From the NCBI GenBank assembly GCA_023362775.1, contig JALMGJ010000005.1, positions 36,885,463 to 36,949,462 on the forward strand: a stretch of DNA of 64,000 nt, given 5' to 3'. Below the pieces are notes generated by a model that searched no databases, was not told the DNA's origin, and saw only the letters and a list, made by a program, of their open reading frames with translations. The stretch is from Charina bottae (Eukaryota; Chordata; Lepidosauria; Squamata; Charinaidae). This document shows positions 24,480 to 39,400 of the stretch, in pieces (position 1 is the stretch's first letter; every line of letters starts with the position of its first letter). The translations under genes were made by a program, and so were the position numbers.

Positions 24480-27400
24480 GTAATATGCAGTGCTTGCGAG
24501 CGCGGCTTAAGCTGCCTGTTTGGTTGAAGAGAAAACACGAATTTTCGGCTTTTTTTTTCTTTTAAAGAAAAAGCACCTTAACTTCTCTTCCCTTTTCTCT
24601 GGGACTGGCGTGGAACTAGGAGAGAAAAACCTTGAATGGGGAAACGGCTGTTGCTCCGGCCTAGAGTCCCCTCCCGTCTTAGCCTGTGTCGTGTTGATTT
24701 GGCGCGAGAAAATGGCCCACCGTTTCCTGTAGAGAGGGCGCGCTCTGACGTGGAGCTCTATGGTGAGCCCCTCTCCCGGCGCCATCTTGGGCTGGTGACC
24801 CGCAGGAACGCGCCGCCGCGGGGACAAAATGGCCGCGGAAGATTGGCAGCCTTTCCCTGCTGGGGTGCTATGGATGTGATTCTTTTGCAAATGGCAGGCG
24901 CTATCCCGGTGTTTGCATCCAGACCTCTCTGATAGTTAGAGGTTTTATTCTTTTCGCTGTTTCGTATTAATGGACGGTGTCTCAGCTTCGCTCCAGATTT
25001 TTGCTCTCGCGCACGTGCTCAATGAACTGTTCTTGTATAATTTGACTTGTTAACAGAGAAGCGTTGTTAAGCACAAAAAACGTTTCGTTAGAAAAACACA
25101 TTGAAAAATAATGGGTTATTTGAATATAAACTTTAATATACCCTATCAGTGTTTGTGGAATAGAAAGGCAGAATAAGTGAGGCTTCACTGAAGTTGATAA
25201 TTCAAAATGCTGAAATTTACATTTCAAACTCTATTGACTTTTCAAACGTCAATGTAATATTGATGTATCTGCTAATCAGCAGTAAAAGCATGGGTTTAAT
25301 AATATAGCTGAATTTGACACACACAGCAGGAAAAATAAAGAACGTGTGTGAACACTGCACATCAACGGTTTGCAGTACAGTAATGTGTCGGTAGGTTGCT
25401 GCTTTGCAGGATTTCATTAATTCAGCATTACAGAAGGAGGAGGGCACAGTTGTTTAAAGTCATTTTGCAACTTTGCTAACAACTGAAAGTTATATTGCAA
25501 AAAATTAGGTTTTGTGCAAAAGATGAAGACATGTAGTCTGGAATTTTGGAAAATACATTGCAAGTCAACTAAGCTGTTGAGGTGCAGATTTAGGGATTCT
25601 CAAAATCCAACCATGCTATATTTTTAATCGAACTGGATTGCTGATCTAGAAAGAGAAACTGAGCAAGAAAATGGCATTCAGTTCCTTTCACCTTTTCGTT
25701 TCAGTTTTGTGAACTGGGCAGTCAACTGAGCTCAGAGGAGTGGGGGGAAATGGCAAAGAAAATTGTGTTTATATAGCCATCATCATTAATGACCTTTAAA
25801 GCTAAATATATTTATGGCTATTATTGTACTTTGTAGTAGCAAATCCTAAATATTAAATATATGATCGTTGCTATTCAGTAGTACAATATAATTTAGCACA
25901 TATTATGATAAATTGTCAGCTATAAACGAGTGGCACCTTTACTGTATAAAATTGGCTGCAGCAATTTTTCCTAGTAGGCATGGTTTTCTTTTAGCAGTAC
26001 AGTTTAAGTTTGCCTTGGTATCACTGCCCTAGACTAAGCTATAGAGGCAAAAAAATGCTGATTTTTTTTAAAAAAAATTATCTTCCTGGGAAGTTAGTTA
26101 ATAATATGTTGAAAGTAGATAAAGGCACCTTCAAACCAAGCTTGACTTAAATGAACATATCCATGTAGCTTTCTTGGCAACAGTGCAGAAATCTCTTGCC
26201 ATTATTTTGCTCAGGTTTTTTTTCAGCTTCCCAGACTAGTATTGCTTGGTGATCTTCCCATCAGGCCTAACTCTTTTGAGCCCATATACTGTAGAGTCAG
26301 CTGGGTGATGTCACATGCTAATTAGTAATGTGCAGTGAAATAAAGAGACGTTTGCTGTTCTTAAGAAAAATATGTTCATTTCTTCATTAAGTTAACTTAT
26401 TTGCGAATTAATTGAATTTCAGCCCACAAGTTATGCCATTGTTAGGCTGAAATGATTGAAATATATTTTATACTATCAGTGCAGCCTCCAAAGATAATTC
26501 CCCACTGAATTCTGTGGATTTTTTTTTAACTTAGTTACATAGTTGTGTGAGGGCTGCGTTTTGGAAAAATGTTTCTAATTGTCTAGGGTTCATAGAAATA
26601 TCATTCTGGCTTTTAAACAAAAAGCCATTCAGCATACCTGGAAAGCGTGACTTCATATATCTTTGCCAGCATAGTCAAAATGGGTCTCCAAATACCCTTG
26701 AAAGCAACAGTGCATGATAAACACTCTTAAGTGACAGTAAATGGAGATAAGAGGGAAAATGCATAGTGTAAGGGTTTTACCTCCTAGAGAAAAATGCTGA
26801 ACATGTTGTCAACTGTGGATGCAGTTACTTCAAGGTAGAGATTATTATGGCAAGGGCCTAGATGTAGGGGGAAGAAGTAGCGTGGAGATGAAAGCATAGA
26901 ACCTGGATAGATGAGGAAGATACTATGAAGGAATGAACCCAGTGTGATAGTTAAACTGAAAGGGATGTGCCAGATCTGTGAGGACAGATAGGCGAGAGGT
27001 TCACATGTTCTTTTCACAGAAATCAAAATTTAAAAGTCTGTAAACTTGTCACTGAATCTTTACGACAGAAAGCTTATCCTCAGAATATTTTTAAATGTTT
27101 ATCTTAACACTTGTTGAGATTGCAGACTAAAAGAAACCTAACCTGTTAAAAAAAATACTGGTCTCTTCCCAGATTTAATAAAGTGAGGAAAATGCAAACC
27201 TGTAATAAAAGTCAACATTTTTACTTGTGGCTCCAACAGTTTTAATTCTGGATAAACACATCCCTTAAAAACTGTAGAAAGAAAGGTGTCCTGTATTGTC
27301 CAAAAATTGGAACCTGGACCTATGTTTGCTGAAACTCCTTACTACTAAAAATTCATCTTGTTTTTAAGAATTTTTCTTAATGACAATGTTTTTAACATGT

Positions 27401-30400
27401 TTAATACACTTTTCTGCAGAATGATCCTTGCTTGTTGCTGGAATTAACTTTTAAAGATATGTTGGCTGACTGACAAATTAGGCCTTCTCATGGACTGTTC
27501 TATTCCCTAAATCATTAAAACAAAACGGGATAGAACATATTGATAATACTTTCAGGCAAAAAAAAATAGAAAAGAAGGAAATGCTATACTTTGCAATAAT
27601 GTTTATATCATAAACTATTTGGGGTTTCTTACTATAGCCACCTCATGGTATTTTTCATAAAAATTTTGAGTGCTAGTTTTATACAGTGCTAGCCATTTTG
27701 CATGTGGATGTTCATAGAAGAGCTTGATGATTTAATGCCATATATACATATTTTAAAAAGAAATTGTAATATTTGTACAGAGTTTTATCTTTCATTATTT
27801 TACTTAATGATACTGTTTCAACTCTGGTAATCACATTGGTGGAAGATAATAACAAATCTCCATGAAGCATCTTGAACACCATTAAGACTCTAGAGGAACA
27901 CGTTCTACTGGTCTCTAGAAAGTTTTTGCTGCCAAAACAAAAAAGGGAATGCATTTTAACAGTTGATTATTTTTTTATGTTGGAATGCATTGGTTGGCTC
28001 TCATGTAGCACAAACAGGTAATCTTTTTGATCAGTGAAAAGTTTAGACTTTTGAGAACGCATCGTGAATGCTGTCACAAAACTGCTTCCATGGGGATCTT
28101 GCCTTTTCACAAAATGTCTGCTTTTATTAGCCATGTCTAGAAACAAGTGACCAAAATAATATCAGTTACAAAGCCTAGAAGGTGACAAGAGAGGTATTCA
28201 CAGGCTTACTGGTTCCAGTGAACACCGCCTTAGCTCTCCCTGTCTTCTAGCACTAAGAAGTTCTATATGGATGATTGTGAGCAAAGCTTTTCACTTTTAA
28301 AAACTTACAGAAACCAACCAGTATCCCTGTTTAAGATTCCGAACTCATGCTTTGAAAGTAGCTTGTTTAATGACCAACTAGCATTTTTAAAAGCTACGCT
28401 TCTTGAATATAATGCCATTCTTCCATCCATATAGGAGACACATGTGAACCTGACATTTTATTTGTACTTATGTAAGCAACCTGCTGCCCAGCAGATGTTT
28501 TGTCTACAATTCCCATGATGTCCCAACATGACCAAAGTTATGTTATGGAACTTGTAGTCCAGAATATTTGAAGCGTGTCAGGTTGCTTCCATGTATTGAA
28601 CTACATTCCTTGTGCTGAAATCTTAAAACTTTTTTAATCAATTAAACGATTACATCTTATTTTTATTACTTTATGAAATGTTTATATGCTTCAGTAATGG
28701 TGTGAAATCAACAATGTACATAATAAAAAGTTAATACAATACAAGTAAAACAGTGAATTACAATAACCTCAAGTAGCAGTAGAATTCATGGCATCCCATC
28801 TTATTTGAACAACATGTTACTAAAGTCCTTCCAGAATAACCAAATTTTAACAAGTTTCTGGAAGATTGTTAGGGAGGGGACCACTTTCATATCTAGTGAT
28901 AAGCTTTTCTAATGGAGGGGAGCACTCAAAGAGTGCTGGTTTCTGTAGAGACATTCAGCAGATGTGTTCTGTTTGTATATATTCAGTAACCAGAATAGAT
29001 TGTCTTGAAAATACTAGGCCATAAGCCATGTAGGGCTTCATAGGAAATAAATAGCACCTTGGAAATAAACTAGTAGCCAGTGCAACTCCCCTAATATTGG
29101 TATAACATGACAGTAGAGTGTCTGGCCCATTATCTCATGGGTGGTTGCATTCTGCACCAGCTGAAGTTTCCAGGTAGTCTTCAAGGGCAATCCCACATAC
29201 AACAAATTATAGTAATTCAGTCACGAGATAACAAGATCACAAATGACTATACTTAGTGCCTCCTGCTTGAGGAATGGCAACAACTGGGTACACCAGCCGG
29301 AGCTGAAAAATGCCTTTCTGGCCACAGCATCATTATGCTGAATTAAAACCACTTTGTCGTCTTTGTGTTCAGTCTGAGCCTCCAGACACCAGTTTAGGAC
29401 TTGTATTGCATCTCCCACTTAGTTCAGGGTGGAGATACATAGCTGGTTATCAAAGTGCCAATGTGAACCTATTACCTAATTCATATTTTTTCCTAAAACA
29501 AGCTTAATTATAACACGCACAACTATATAGTTGCCTGCAGCTAAATATAAATTATGTCCATGATTTCGGTTCATGCAGCTTATATGACACTACTGTACAA
29601 AACATTAAGTGCTCCATATTTTGGGGGAATCTAGAGCTACTAGTTACTAGAATGTAACTCTGTGTGTGAAAAGTAAGTAGCATACTCTGTCTAAAAAATA
29701 GTGGTTCAATCATTCTCTAATATGTATATTAACTTACCATATTTTCCATTTTTATTCCATGGAAATAAACTGTTCTATTTTGCTCAGTAACTTTCCAGCT
29801 CTAGTTTCAAGTTATCACTAATGGGCCATTTTTGTGCGCTATATTACCATAGCAATATCTCAATATGTAATGACTGCTGGATATAATATACACTATATAG
29901 GAATATTTTGCAGTCATGTGTTCTTTAGGTAAAACAAGATTCCAAAATTACGAAAAAATATGTATGGACTTGTTATAAAAATGAAATTGTTTAAATACTT
30001 GCTGTAGTTGTAAATGTAGTGTGCTACAAAAACTTGCACCATTGTTTAGAAAATACATGAAACATCAAACTTGATTTAAACCAGATCCATATCATATATT
30101 TTTTAAAAGATAAAAACTGCTTTGAGATTTGTAAGTCACTTTTCAGGGTTTTTTTAAATGAAAAACTGTATACAAATATTGTAAATAAATAGACACTCCC
30201 TGCTTTTTAAAACATTTTTCTCCACCTTTAATGTGAGTGATTTGCCATGTCACATTTATTTTACAAATAAGTATTATGTACCAAAGTTTGTGAGTTGGGC
30301 ATTCTTTCTGTTTTCATGTGTGGGGTGATGAGGAGAGAGATGTGCCAAGAAGTTCAGGTGAGAAAGTGTGTTTATCTATGGACTTGCCTTTATTATGAAT

Positions 30401-33400
30401 AGGTTATAGTTTTAGCCATTATCAGTGCTAAATGGGTGATAAAATTGAAATGTTATATGGGAGTGGCACACAGTTTTATAACACGAAGGTGTGCTAATTG
30501 AATTCTAAGACTTCCTGTGATATTACATTTGTATTTTGTCTATGGGATAGCAACAGTTGTATTACAGTTTTTTTGTATCAGTGCAAATATTTTAGGATCA
30601 AGATAGATGTTATTTGTGAAAAGGAGAATTAAAATGCAGTTGTTCTAAGATAATTGGTATTATTTAACATGAAAGCTCCCAAAGTTAAAAAAATGAATCT
30701 ATGAGCAAGGAAAATACGCTGTTAAATGTATTTTCTGTTGTCATGATTAGTTAAAATCTTAGCATAAAAGTTTCATTGTGGCATCATATCAGAAGTCTGG
30801 CAGCACCTTTTCTGACTAACAAATTTTATCAAAAGGCTCTTATAATAAGCTTTTATGAGCTATAGCCCACTTCATCAGATGGAGCTCACAAAAAAAGCCT
30901 TTCAATGAATTTTTTTAGTCGAAAAGGTGCTGCCACAGTCGTCTTGATTTTTTTTTCCTACCAAAGACTAAGACAGCTCTCCTACATTGTGACATGATAG
31001 AATTCTCCATAATTGCTGAAGAAATTAGGGCACATGCTTTTGAGAAATAAGGTTCTTAAATTTATCCATATACTTAAGGATAAGCTTATATACTTATCCA
31101 TATACTTCATATACTCTCTATATAAAAGAAAGCACAGTTGAGTGGAATTATGTAGATACGTGATTTTAAAACACATTACTAACTTCTAAATGTTAAATAT
31201 GTAAAAGTCATCAGTTTGTCAAGTCCTCAGCTATTTGGACTTTCAAAGTAGGCCTAACAAGCAAAATTTGTGGCTGGTCAAACATTTTCAGTTGAATTGA
31301 CATTTTTTTAAAAAATACAGTCATAAACTTGACATCACAGTATTAGAACAAAACTGCATACTAATTAAAACCGTGCAAACACATAGCATTTTTTCTAGTT
31401 TCAGTTTTGACACTAGATATCTATCCTGGAGTTTTAAATATTCTTCATCCTGTTCTTTTTTTATTAAGGTTAATGTTGAAGAAGGAAAATGCGGAAGTCG
31501 CCATTTGACAAGTTTTATAAATGAGAATTATTTGAAGCTCAGGAATAAGTGAAGCTGAAATTTGAAAAAAAAGAAAGTGAATGCATGCTAATTATCAGAC
31601 CAGAAGTCCCACTTATAGAATATTGAGCAATTTGTGTGAAGTGGGGAAGATGAAAGAAGTCAGAATTTGAAACGGAAGAATGAAGAAAAGAAATAAAAAT
31701 GAAGTTAAGATAAGAAGTAATCTGGAATCTGAAAGCACTACGCTAAGTAATTACTAGTCTGTTTATGTGTCCCTGTATATTTTGATAAACATGCATGCAT
31801 GCATTATTTGTTTAATAGAAAAAAACATGCAGGGTTTTTTTAAAAAAAGTGCTTAACAGGCAAAAAAAATCCTCAATCTAGGCAGTTCTAGTGGCAACTG
31901 CCCGGACACATAATGGAGACATAGAACTTTATTTTTCAACAGAACTTGTTTAGACTAAAATACTAAAAACATTGAACTCGAACTAAATCATACATTTTCT
32001 ATATGCAGGAGTCCCGTTCTGCTTCCAGAAGTGGAAGTGCTCATGGTTCTGGCAAATCTCCAAGGCACTCGCCTGCTAGATCTAGATCCAAGGAGGGCTC
32101 ACGGCGATCTAGGTCAAAGACTAGATCAAGATCTGAATCTCGGTAAGCTTATGTGAATCATATTTTTGTTGAGCAAGCTTTATCTCAAATGTTAATTGGC
32201 TATCTAAATAAAGGTAAAAATGGTCTTGAGTTGAGCTTAGTGACTGTATCCATGTAGTTTTCTTGGCAGTGTTACATGAGTGATTTGCAGTTATTTCCTT
32301 CTGAGATGTATGTTTGTTAGCTTGTTTTTTAACTTCCCAGTAATCCTGGAATTTAGTTCTGAAATTTTCAGATGGTCCTCCAGTCATCAATTCCCAGTTG
32401 TCATTTAAACGTTGCTCAATTACTGTAGGTGTCCCTGGTGAGTTTGTTTAATTGTTGTACTGTACATAAGCTTAACATGGTTTGTCATGTTAAGCTTAAC
32501 ATGGTCTTGATTGAGTCAATGTGTGATTAAAATCTTGCTAGGCAAATAAAAAATAATATAGCTGGATCCCAGGGTTCATTACAGGTAGTCCTCGAATTAC
32601 AACCATTCATCCAGTGACCGTTTGAAGTTACGACGGTGCAGAATGAATGGACTTTCCGGCCATTGTAGCACCCCCACAGTCATGTGAACAAAATTCAGGC
32701 GCTTGGCAACCAGCTCACCCTTAAGACGGGTTGCAGCATCCCGCGGTCACGTAATTGCCATTTGCGACCTTCCTTTCTGGCTTCCCACAAGCAAAGTCAA
32801 TGGGTAAGCCAGCAGGGAAGGTCGCAGGTCACTCAGGTAAGTCTTCCCTCCCCCCCCCCACTTTTCTTTGCTCACACCACACATCCTTTCGCCCCCCTTT
32901 CCCCTTCGCTTGCACATACCCCACACCCTTTTTCCCCAGCCTCCCTTCACATGCACCCAAAGCTCTCTTTCCCCGGCCTCCCTGTACTTGCACACACCAC
33001 AGCACCCCAACTCTCACACGGCCTCCCCCACCCCACTGCAGCATCCCTGCGCTCCTTACCTGGGACTCCCTCCGCTTCCCACTTGACAACCCACGCATCT
33101 TGGGTTATGCTGACCACCTGGATTGCCGTCGCTAAGCGATGCGGTTGTAAAGCGCAACATCATGTGACTTCATCGCTTAACGACAATCCCAGTTCCAATT
33201 GCAGTCGTAACTCAAGGACTATCTGTATACAAAGGCTAAAGTTTAGTATGTATCCCAGTACCTCTACATTTAAAGAATATCTCGGTAACATATATGTAAA
33301 ACTATTCTGTATATTCCTTCACTCAGAGAAGTGGGTTCCAGAATTGTCTATGAAACTAACACATCAACGGTAAAATAAAATGTCAACAAGGAGAGGAGTA

Positions 33401-36400
33401 AAAGAATCTGTATTCATATGTTGTTGCTTTGAAATTCCTGATGCTTCACTTGGATTTGCTGCACCAGAAATAACATACTTTAATTCAAATATGTATCTGA
33501 TATATCCTTTTCCTGCTGAGGTCTTCAGGAGAGGCCATGCTCCAGATTTCCATTCCATAAGAAGTATGGTTGAAGGGAACACAGGACCACCACCTTGGTT
33601 GCAGTGTTCATGAGAGACATGTTTCTAAGGGTGTGCACAGAATGAGAATAATATCCTGAGCCTGGACCAATCAGGTGTTTCATGTTGCAGTGGAACAAAG
33701 CTTGAAACTGTTTGAGTGCTCCACTATAGGAGGCAATAGAAACTCAAACACTGGGTTTTTCATTATGAACTTGGAATATTTGAGTTGTTGATTTTGTACT
33801 TGGAATGTTTTGTATATTGGTTAGTTTCTTCCTTATTAACCTTCGAGTATTATGTAAAATCTCAGTTTCAGAATTAGCCAGTGTGACCTGTCCTGGTTTT
33901 ATTGTGGCTATTAGCCTTTTGCTCCCATCCCCTTTTGGGAGCGCCTGCCAGAGGTCTTTTGTTTGTTTGTTTATTCGTTCAGTCGCTTCCGACTCTTCGT
34001 GACTTGGTGGACCAGCCCACACCAGAGCTTCCTGTTGGCCGTCACCACCCTCAGCTCCCCCAAGGTCGAGTCCATCATCTCCAGAATATCATCCATCCAT
34101 CTTGCCCTTGGTTGGCCCCTCTTTTGCCTTCCACTTTCCCTAGCATCAGCATCTTCTCCAGGGTATCCTGCCTTCTCATTATGTGGCCAAAGTACTTCAG
34201 GTTTGCCTTTAATATCATTCCCTCAAGTGAGCAGTCTGGCTTTATTTCCTGGAGTATGGACTGGTTCGATCTTCTTGCAGTCCAAGGCACTCTCAGAATT
34301 TTCCTCCAACACCACAGTTCAAAAGCATCTATCTTCCTTTGCTCAGCCTTTCTTATGGTCCAGCTCTCGCAGCCATAGGTTACTACAGGGAATACTGTTG
34401 CTTTAACTATGTGGACCTTTGTTGTCAGTGTGATGTCTCTGCTCTTAACTATTTTATCAAGATTTGCCATTGCTCTCCTCCCAAGAAGTAGACGTCTTCT
34501 GATTTCCTGGCTGCAGTCAGCGTCTGCAGTAATCTTTGCGCCTAGAAATACAAAGTCTGTCACTGCCTCCACTTTTTCTCCCTCTCTTTGCCAGTTGTTT
34601 TTTTGAGGTTTAACTGCAACCCAGCTTTTGCACTTTCTTCTTTCACCTTTGTCATAAGGCTCCTCAGCTCCTCCTCGCTTTCAGCCAAAGGTTTATGTAG
34701 CTAGAAATGTTGTAAACTCAACTTTTTGGCCTTTTAATTCCAAAAAATATTCCTCCTGAATGAGCTGGAAATGTTGGTTCCACCAATTGCAGGAGGATGC
34801 TTGCAGTCTCCACCCTTTGGTAGGGGCATTGCAAACAGGTGGTACATTTTAATTCTAATTATAGTAGCATTTTTTGTAGGTCCATTATTAATAAATGTGA
34901 GATGTGTGTTTATAGTTCACTATGAGATTCTTAATTTTCATGCTTTATAGATCCAGATCAAGGAGAAGTTCTCGCAGACATTATACAAGATCACGTTCAC
35001 GTTCTCGATCCCACAGAAGATCAAGAAGCAGATCTTATAGCCGCGACTATCGTCGCCGACACAGTCACAGCCATTCTCCTATGTCTACTCGTCGGCGTCA
35101 TGTTGGCAACAGAGTAAGGCTGGGATGGCAGCAGTTGACCAGAGATAATTCAGCTGTGTGTGTCTTTGGAGGTTCTAAAGTTTTCAAATTACCCAGAAAT
35201 CTTGTAAAGTTATAATTGTATTGTAAATAATGCTAATGATTGTTAATGTTGCATTGATGCTAAATGTATTTAGTAAATTTTATTTAAAATAGATATTGTA
35301 TATTAATGGTTTGTGTTATTATGCCTTAACTTACATATTTCAGATTGCTTTAAAGTCTTTTAAGCTAATTTTTGCTCTGAGATCTTTGACTCCTAATGAG
35401 TCAAGTCAGATTGTTCTTTCATTATAGATTATGTATAGTTTAATATATTTTAAAATGGAAAGCTTGTAGTTATGATATAGTAGCTGGAGAATATATAGTA
35501 GTATATTCTATATAGTAATATATAGTAATAGAAAGATTGTAGTTATGATATAGTAGCTGGAGTGATATTAATGATTCACTGCAGAAAAACATTCACTTCA
35601 CTATCTAGTTTGAAGTGCTAACAAAAATAACTTGTATAAACAAACCAGTGTTTGTGAGAAGACCAATACAAATGCAGTTTCTAATGATGTGTTAAGTTAT
35701 ACTTTCTCCAATGGCTAATCAGAGGATATGAAGAATTTCAGTAGGCGAAGTATAGTAAGAAAGCTACTGTAGAAAATGAATCCTCTAATCCAGGGGTTTT
35801 TAAGCTTTTTGTGCAACCGACCCCTTTGAGAATCTGGTGAAACCTATGGAGCGCTGCTAAGAATACATACTTAAAGGCATAAAATAAGATACATGGCTAT
35901 GGATTGTATTATAGGGGAAACTATTTATACAGGTAGTCCTCGTTTAGTGGCCACAATTGGGACCGGCAACTCGGTCGTTAAGCAAAATGTTCACTAAGTG
36001 AAACCACAACTGTGCTTATGATCTTACTTCAGCTTTCCTTTGCTTTACAGACCTGGGAAGGTCGTAAATGCAAGGATTGGTTGTACTTTTTCATCACCAT
36101 TGTAACTGCGAAGGTCACTATGAGGACTACCTGTACTCAAATACAGTTATCAAAATTATTTTTTAAAAAAACAAATATGTAATATATGTGCTTTATTAAT
36201 TCATTAAATCAGTAAGAAGATAAGGTACATTTCAACTAGATGTTATTGGAAAAAATTGTATTTTTTTTTCCTATACAAGTCCATGGACCCTCTGAAATTT
36301 AACCACAGGCCCCCAAGGTGTCCTTGGACCCCTAGTTAAGAATCCCTGCTCTGATCTAAATATTCGTATATTGCTACTTTGTTCTTCAATGTAGAAATAT

Positions 36401-39400
36401 TTCTGTATTATATATCCAGAAATATCCCTTTTGATTAAAAAAAACACCTAAATCTCTCTCGGGTGAAGAGATTGCGTGTTAGCAAATATATTTATCTGTG
36501 GAAAAAAAATAAGTTTGTCATGTCAAAACACCAAAGGAGACATTATCCAATAGTAAGTAATACAAAAATGAAACACATATTATGCATGAGTGATCACAGC
36601 TCCAGTAATTATCATTATTTGTTAGTGTATTCTGAGCTCAGTTTGTATATTGATGAGTCTTGGAGCACATAGTCTAAAACAGAAGACTACTGGAGATCTG
36701 ATCACCATTCTGATTTCTGCTTGTCTTTTTATTAAAAAAATTATGTCTAGTTTATTATTTAATATCAAATAGTAAATAATATGTTTGCATTGTATCCCAA
36801 AGTGTTTTGTTACTTTTATAGGACACTGAGCTCTTATGAGAATTTCTTTCTTTCTTTCTTTTTTCATTTTATACAGGCAAATCCAGATCCAAACTGTTGT
36901 CTTGGAGTATTTGGATTAAGCCTATATACAACAGAAAGGGATCTGAGAGAAGTATTCTCTAAATACGGTCCAATTGCTGATGTTTCCATTGTATATGACC
37001 AACAATCTCGGCGTTCTAGAGGATTTGCTTTTGTGTATTTTGAAAGTGTTGATGATGCTAAGGAGGTAAGTGATTGTCTATATCAGAGCTTTCCAAACTT
37101 TTCATGTTGGTGACACACTTTTTAGACATGCATCATTTCGCGACACAGTAATTCAGTTTTACTAGCAAACCGGAGGTTAAACTAACTAACTTATAAGAGA
37201 TATGGACACATACATAAATTGTAATAGTGAAATATATGGGGACACAACATATCTCATGAAAACAGAGTTCCCCTTTGCAGCAGGGCAAGGCTTAGACAGA
37301 GCTCCCCTCTTACAGCAGGGCACAAGGCAGGCACTAGGACCTGTGCGGAATCCTGGCAGGGCTCAGAGGCAGCAGCAGCGAGGCGCTTGAGGCTCTGAGC
37401 ATCTGAGCATCGGACTCAGAGGTTTCTCGTTAAGTTACACACTGCAGCCGATACACTAATGTGTCGCGACACACAATTTGGAAAGCTCTGGTCTATATAC
37501 TGAATTACATTATTTTGTGCAAAATCATCATGCTAATTAAAGTTGTATAAACAGATATTTTCCAGAATAAAAAATGAAGTGTTAGTAAATAATATATTTC
37601 CTGAACATAGATTCGTGCTAATAGCTTCCTATACTATTAAAAGGGAATGTGCAACTGAAGTTTGCATGCTACAAGCATCATCATAATTTTTGGTCATGCA
37701 GATGTGCCTTTTTGCATTTTTTACACACACACACAATTTATATTCTATTCTTCCATGGAATTAAAGGCCCTGTGTCTGCTTCTCTCCCTCATTTTACCTT
37801 CATGAGCTGTAAAGTGTATTAGGCTATGAGATAGTAGTGCAGTTGTCCAGTGAATTTTATGACTGAGGTTATTTGAATACAAATTTAATTGTCCCTGATC
37901 TGGTATTTGAATTGCTACGCTATATTAAGAATAATATTTATTATGACATATTCTGGAATCCTCCAAAGAGCTACAGAATTCTTTATTCCCATCTCTGTGA
38001 AATAAGTTAACTTGAGAGGGGATGATTGGTACAAGTAATCCCAAGAATTTAACAGCAGTTGTAGGGATTTGAGCCCTACTTGATTCAGTCCTGTCTTGTT
38101 CAGTTGTGCCACTAATAATTTTGTGCATTACAGAATGTATCATTCTTACCTCCAGCACAAGGTTAGCGCCCCCCTCCCAACTGATAAATAGCAACTTTTA
38201 TGAAAATAAGACTCATAATCCAGTATTAGTTCTTCCATGTCTCTGGTGCTACAACGAATAATTGCGCATGAAATTGTGTCCCTAAGCGGTAAGTTTTGGC
38301 AGGTTATTTTTCAAGCAGATGGTATGGGCAGCATTACAGCATTTTAAAGGCTACTCTAATAGGATGTCCACTCCAGCTAGTTAATTTATATCTAGTTGTG
38401 ATTAAGTTACTTTATTCTTCAATATATTTTTAATACTCCTATAGGCAAAAGAAAGAGCCAATGGAATGGAGCTTGATGGGAGAAGAATCAGAGTTGATTT
38501 CTCAATAACAAAAAGGCCCCACACACCTACTCCTGGAATTTACATGGGGAGACCTACTTAGTAAGTTTTTGTATCTAATTCATTAGGTCAGGGTTTCCAA
38601 CAAATAATTCTGTATTTAATGTTATATATGGGCAATTTTGAATATAAAACACAGCATTCTGTACCAAATAATAAAATTCAAATTTGTTACACAACTTCTA
38701 GAATTATGAAATCAGTTAAACCTTTTAAAAATAAGATTAAACATAAATTATTTCACATTTTTGCAGAAGTGTTTTAGAAATCATGAGCATTCAGAATATG
38801 AGGATGCTTGTGTGCGCGCACGTGCACACACATATACATGTATACTCAGATTTGAAATACTTTACACTTGAGCCTTTTTAGACAATGTTATTTGAAGTAG
38901 TGATACTGTGTCCTTACTTACAAGATGATGCTCCAAACATAACTGCCTCTGTCCAGACTTTCAGTCTTAAAAAACAAGTGACATGACAGGCAAGAAGGAA
39001 AGAATCAATTGGTAAAAGACAAGGTGTGTTATTGCAAAACAGGTCTCATTCCCTTTTGCTGTCCTGTTTTCATAGAGTCTGTACAACATGGCAGCTGTAA
39101 TATGTTCCAGCAACTGACAAGCAGAATGCTGCTGGCTGTTGTTCTCCTTACACCTGCTGATTTATGAATGGATACAATGAACAAAACAAGCTGTTCTATC
39201 AAGAATTGGTTTAGGAAATCAGAAATGAAAAAATACTGGTTTCTACAGCATGATAAACAAGCTGTGGATGGAACTATCCATGGCAGATCAGGGAATATAC
39301 AGCAGCAGGCGGTCTATCATAGGGCCTGACAGAGATCTGTATTTGAAGAGAAAGTGATTCAGATCATGCATCAGATTTTTGTTGTTGTTAGTCATTTAGT

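Larger units (their letters stand above)
24480..31468 (+). other. TRA2B: TRA2B intron 1 (upstream of the poison exon)
   Basis: About 7 kb, CpG-rich to 24860 and then AT-rich. Apart from an inverted LINE remnant (28690-29460), a short palindromic element (about 28474-28590) and a Penelope-type tail (about 30785-31000), it is unusually poor in repeats compared with the rest of the window. I see no other exon. Confidence 0.65.

Noticed and set aside
32684..33373. A 229-codon plus-strand frame
   Set aside because: It lies across the C-rich interior of a TA-flanked MITE and the adjoining intron. Its Pro/His/Ser-rich translation reflects base composition, and overlapping frames are open on both strands.
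34922..35215. 97-codon frame as a separate small gene
   Set aside because: It is TRA2B coding exon 3 read through its flanking intron on both sides.
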